NCBI GenBank assembly: GCA_030749435.1
Contig: JASMKH010000018.1
Span: 1-51,825, forward strand
Length of the DNA stretch: 51,825 bases
Reading direction: 5' to 3'
Origin: Phycisphaerales bacterium
GTDB taxonomy: Bacteria; Planctomycetota; Phycisphaerae; Phycisphaerales; SM1A02
In this document: positions 49,284 through 51,825 of the stretch, in pieces
How positions within the stretch are numbered: position 1 is the first letter of the stretch
Layout of the letters: each line of letters starts with the position of its first letter
Notes under the pieces: model-generated
What the model saw: only the letters and a program-made list of their open reading frames with translations
Database searches by the model: none
What the model was told of the DNA's origin: nothing
Program-made: the position numbers and the translations under genes

Positions 49284-50288
49284 CTACACGTTCCAGACGC
49301 CGCTGCTCCAGGTCAATCCACCGCCAAAGGCGACCAGGATGATGGTCTCGCCTGCACTGATCTTGCCGGCCTTCCAGAGCTGATCCAGACACAGGCCGAC
49401 GGACCCCGCCGAGCTGTTTCCGTACCGGTCGATGTTGACGTAGACCTTCTCGGCTGGCAATCCGATCTTGTCCATCGCGGACTCGATGATGCGGATGTTC
49501 GACTGGTGGCAGATGAACTGCGAGATGTCATCGACTGCGAGCCCGGTTGTCGAGAGCGCCTCCTCGATGACTTCGCGAAACTTGCCAACGGCAAACTTGT
49601 AGACCTCGCGGCCATCCATGCGAAGCGTGCCCATACGAGCGCCTGAGTCCTCACGACCTGCGGGAAGGTCCGACGAAGCGCGAGGGATGAACAGCGAGGG
49701 CCACGTCCGGCCATCCGCATTCATGGTCTGATGAATGCAGCCACGATTGGGGTCATCATCGCGCACGAGAATCGCCGCGCCAGCGGCATCGCCGAACAGA
49801 ATGGCCACGGATCGATCGGTTGGGTCGACGGCGGTCGACATGGCATCGCACCCGACCACGCCGACCGATCGATACCGACCTGAGCGAATGAGCGAGTCGG
49901 CCACATTCATGGCATAGACGAACCCGCAGCATGCCGCGACCAGATCGAAGGCGCCCGCTGGTTGGGCGTCGAGGGCCGCAGCAATGCGGCACGCGTTGGA
50001 TGGACAGGTCATCTCCGATGTCACTGAAGCGTGTATCACCAGATCCAGATCGGATCCCGCCATGCCGGCGTCGTCCAGCGCGGTGCGGAGCCCTTCGGTC
50101 GCCAGCCACAGCTGGGACTCTCCCCTGTCAGGATCAAGGACGCGGCGTTCGCGAATCCCCGTCCGCTGGCGGATCCACTCATCGGAAGTATCCATCATCG
50201 CTGCGAGATCGGCGTTCGTCAGCCGCTTCTCGGGCACCGCCGAGCCACACCCCGCGATCCGCACCCCACAGGGCACTTGCGTCGCCAT
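49284..50288 (-). CDS. fabH: 3-oxoacyl-ACP synthase III
   Basis: The 334-residue enzyme starts fatty acid synthesis by condensing acetyl-CoA with malonyl-ACP. The Cys-His-Asn triad is seen in DLVAACCGFVYAM (Cys), FICHQSNIRI (His) and YGNSSAGSV (Asn). The start GVRIAGCGSAVPEKRLTN, and SDEWIRQRTGIRERR, are typical. It overlaps plsX by 1 base, as part of the conserved plsX-fabH pair. Confidence 0.95.
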   Translation of the reverse strand: MATQVPCGVRIAGCGSAVPEKRLTNADLAAMMDTSDEWIRQRTGIRERRVLDPDRGESQLWLATEGLRTALDDAGMAGSDLDLVIHASVTSEMTCPSNACRIAAALDAQPAGAFDLVAACCGFVYAMNVADSLIRSGRYRSVGVVGCDAMSTAVDPTDRSVAILFGDAAGAAILVRDDDPNRGCIHQTMNADGRTWPSLFIPRASSDLPAGREDSGARMGTLRMDGREVYKFAVGKFREVIEEALSTTGLAVDDISQFICHQSNIRIIESAMDKIGLPAEKVYVNIDRYGNSSAGSVGLCLDQLWKAGKISAGETIILVAFGGGLTWSSGVWNV

Positions 50289-51304
50289 CAGGCTTCAACC
50301 CCTTGGGCACTCAGAATCTCGGTGATGCGGGCATTGACGCCCAGATCCACGAATCTTCGGGCGGCGCCAATCGCGTTCATGATCGTTCGAGCCTTGCTGG
50401 ACCCGTGACAGATGAGGCACCCGCCATTGACGCCCATGAGCGGCGCGCCGCCGTACTCGTGATAGTCGTACTCGGCATAGAGTTTGGCCACAATCGGGGC
50501 GAACTGAGCAGCGAACGACGGGTCAAGCGACCCGAGTTCCGTCTTGATTCTCTTGAAGATGCCCTTGCTGAGCCCTTCCGCGAGTTTGATCGTCACGTTC
50601 CCGGTCACCCCGTCGGACACGACCACGTCGCAATCACCGTCAAAGACACCGCGGCCCTCCACATAGCCCACAAAGTCGACCGCCGGGTCGTCTCGCAGCA
50701 ATTCGCGGGCCCGCTGCATGTCATCCGTGCCCTTCTGCTCCTCACCGCCCACATTCATGAGGCCGACGCGAGGCTGCTCGATTCCAAGTACGCGTCTCGC
50801 GTAGACCGTTCCCATGACGCCATACTGATGGAGGTGATGGGGCTTCGGATCAATGTTGGCGCCGACGTCGATAAAGGTGACGGGGCCGGCGAAGGTTGGA
50901 ACGACCGCCGCGATTCCTGGGCGCGCGACGCCCTGGAGCCGCCGCATGTGCATCTGCGCTGCAGCCACGAAGGCCCCTGTGTTGCCTGCGGAGATCGCCA
51001 TGTCGAGTCGATCGTCACCAGCCTTGGGACCGGCCAGTCGGGCCATCTGCACGAGCGCCGAGTCGGACTTGCTCCTCGCAGCCTCTACGGGCGAGTCGTC
51101 CATCGTGATCTCGTTGGCCGTGGCGACGACTTCGATCAGCGCGTCGCTGGCTCCGCTCGAGGCGATGCCCTCGCGAATGACCGCTTCGTCACCGAAGAGC
51201 ACCAAACGGTCACCCTCGACGAACGTCGGAAGTGCGGCAAGCGCACCCTCAAGGATTGGGGTCGGCGCGAGATCGCCGCCCATGACATCGACACCCAGTC
51301 GCAT
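50288..51304 (-). CDS. plsX: Phosphate acyltransferase PlsX
   Basis: The 338-residue enzyme makes acyl-phosphate from acyl-ACP for phospholipid synthesis. The start VDVMGGDLAP is the family signature, followed by MAISAGNTGAF, FIDVGANIDPKP, VGLMNVGGEEQKGT, VVVSDGVTGNVTIKLAEG and the C-terminal GGAPLMGVNGGCLICHG. Its ATG lies 8 bases after a -10-like TACAGT that overlaps the end of rpmF, so it may have an internal promoter in addition to read-through. Confidence 0.95.
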   Translation of the reverse strand: MRLGVDVMGGDLAPTPILEGALAALPTFVEGDRLVLFGDEAVIREGIASSGASDALIEVVATANEITMDDSPVEAARSKSDSALVQMARLAGPKAGDDRLDMAISAGNTGAFVAAAQMHMRRLQGVARPGIAAVVPTFAGPVTFIDVGANIDPKPHHLHQYGVMGTVYARRVLGIEQPRVGLMNVGGEEQKGTDDMQRARELLRDDPAVDFVGYVEGRGVFDGDCDVVVSDGVTGNVTIKLAEGLSKGIFKRIKTELGSLDPSFAAQFAPIVAKLYAEYDYHEYGGAPLMGVNGGCLICHGSSKARTIMNAIGAARRFVDLGVNARITEILSAQGVEA

Positions 51305-51308
51305 GGAG

Positions 51309-51494
51309 TCAGACTGTACCGGAGGTCTTCAACGTGAGTCCGGGACGGAGATATCCACACTCGCGGCAGGCCGCATGGGGATGCTTCGTCGCGCCGCACG
51401 AAGGACACTCGACGAGGTTCGTCCTCGACAGGGCATGGTGGCTCCGCCGCTTGCGCTTGCGGGCCGGTGATGTCCTGAGCTTTGGAACGGCCAT
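51309..51494 (-). CDS. rpmF: 50S ribosomal protein L32
   Basis: The 61-residue protein begins MAVPKLRTSPARKRKRRSHH, the usual L32 start, and has a zinc-type pair of CxxC motifs (VECPSCGATK and HAACRECGY). A GAGGAG ribosome site supports ATG 51494. The gene lies directly before plsX, the common rpmF-plsX-fabH order. Confidence 0.95.
   Translation of the reverse strand: MAVPKLRTSPARKRKRRSHHALSRTNLVECPSCGATKHPHAACRECGYLRPGLTLKTSGTV
51313..51318 (-). promoter_or_regulatory. Candidate internal -10 box for plsX
   Basis: On the minus strand TACAGT overlaps the end of rpmF and is followed by 8 bases and the plsX ATG (51304). Confidence 0.35.
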
Positions 51495-51664
51495 GGTCGG
51501 GGTCTCCTCAAAGGCTGGAATTGCAGCCCCAGAGGGCCTCCAGCGAGCCACGCAGGGTACTTGGCGGCAGAATCTCTGTCAATGACACCAGCGGCGTCGC
51601 TGCCCCCCCCTTCCGGAGCGACTTGAAAGTGGGCCTGATGGAGACCTCCCGGCGGCATCCGTGG

Positions 51665-51823
51665 TCACAGCAGGTGCAGCCAGTCCTTGAACAGGAAGTC
51701 GAACCGCTCACTCAGCAGCGTGATACGCCCCATGACGGTCAGGCCGAAGGCCGCGCCGAACGTGACCATGAGGACGAAAATGCCGGCCCGAGCTGTCTTC
51801 CCGACCGCACCCTTGTGCTCCAT
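51665..51823 (-). CDS. Small membrane protein upstream of rpmF (possibly cut by the window edge)
   Basis: A 52-residue frame runs from ATG 51823, two bases from the window edge, to a stop at 51665. It has a charged N-terminus (MEHKGAVGKTARAG), one hydrophobic helix (IFVLMVTFGAAFGLTVMG) and a C-terminal segment RITLLSERFDFLFKDWLHLL. It looks like a single-pass inner membrane protein. The frame is open to the edge, so the true start may lie outside. The 170-base gap to rpmF holds no convincing gene. Confidence 0.55.
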   Translation of the reverse strand: MEHKGAVGKTARAGIFVLMVTFGAAFGLTVMGRITLLSERFDFLFKDWLHLL

Positions 51824-51825
51824 CG

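Overview
The window looks like a high-GC, Gram-negative chromosome, most likely a planctomycete of the class Phycisphaerae or a close relative. This is inferred from protein content, not from a 16S gene. Supporting signs are lipid A genes (lpxB, a PagL-like deacylase), a csrA gene, lipoproteins and long planctomycete-style hypothetical proteins, MauE-like and DUF2752 membrane proteins, and short intergenic gaps. No phage, insertion sequence or CRISPR array is visible, so this reads as core chromosome.

Layout. 1-4.8 kb: a doubled hairpin repeat, tRNA-Ser(GGA), truB, an HNH nuclease, a secreted cyclophilin-FKBP fusion with a clear terminator, and a YkgJ-type/hypothetical gene pair. 4.8-9.1 kb: two sodium-coupled transporters (SNF/SLC6 and AGCS families), both with large hydrophilic insertions, then a possible PD-(D/E)XK protein. 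9.1-16.1 kb: lpxB, aspS, a dicarboxylate/amino-acid symporter, trxB and a secreted hypothetical. 16.2-26.1 kb: a plus-strand series with a cysteine-desulfurase-like enzyme, a GmhA-like isomerase, a MauE-thioredoxin fusion, an M20 peptidase, a large membrane protein, an ABC ATPase, nadK and serS. 26.0-33.1 kb: a tightly overlapping minus-strand operon running lipoprotein, dapF, C45 acyltransferase, class III aminotransferase, astA-like, a small ORF and tilS. 33.2-35.1 kb: a NifU-like domain gene, csrA and mraZ. The space between csrA and mraZ holds a structured candidate RNA. 35.1-38.7 kb: a flavin-reductase-like protein, an amidohydrolase, two lipoproteins and a DUF2752 protein. 38.8-43.5 kb: tRNA-Glu, a membrane protein, aroB, a ParA fused to a glycogen-binding-type domain, and a pseudo-ParA with histidine-rich repeats. 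43.6-45.0 kb: a nucleosidase-like protein and the PagL-like protein. 45.0-51.8 kb: the fatty acid and phospholipid cluster rpmF-plsX-fabH-fabD-lipoprotein-fabG-acpP-fabF.

The most interesting candidate is the minus-strand RNA at about 33978-34317. It starts directly after the mraZ stop codon and ends in a strong intrinsic terminator. At least four hairpins expose GGA in the loop, one of them as AAGGAT, the core of the CsrA consensus. It lies tail-to-tail with csrA, so it may be a CsrB-like RNA that sequesters CsrA. The second candidate is the aroB-linked pair of ParA-like proteins. A recurring TAnnnT box 6-8 bases before the start codon of about a dozen genes suggests widespread leaderless transcripts.
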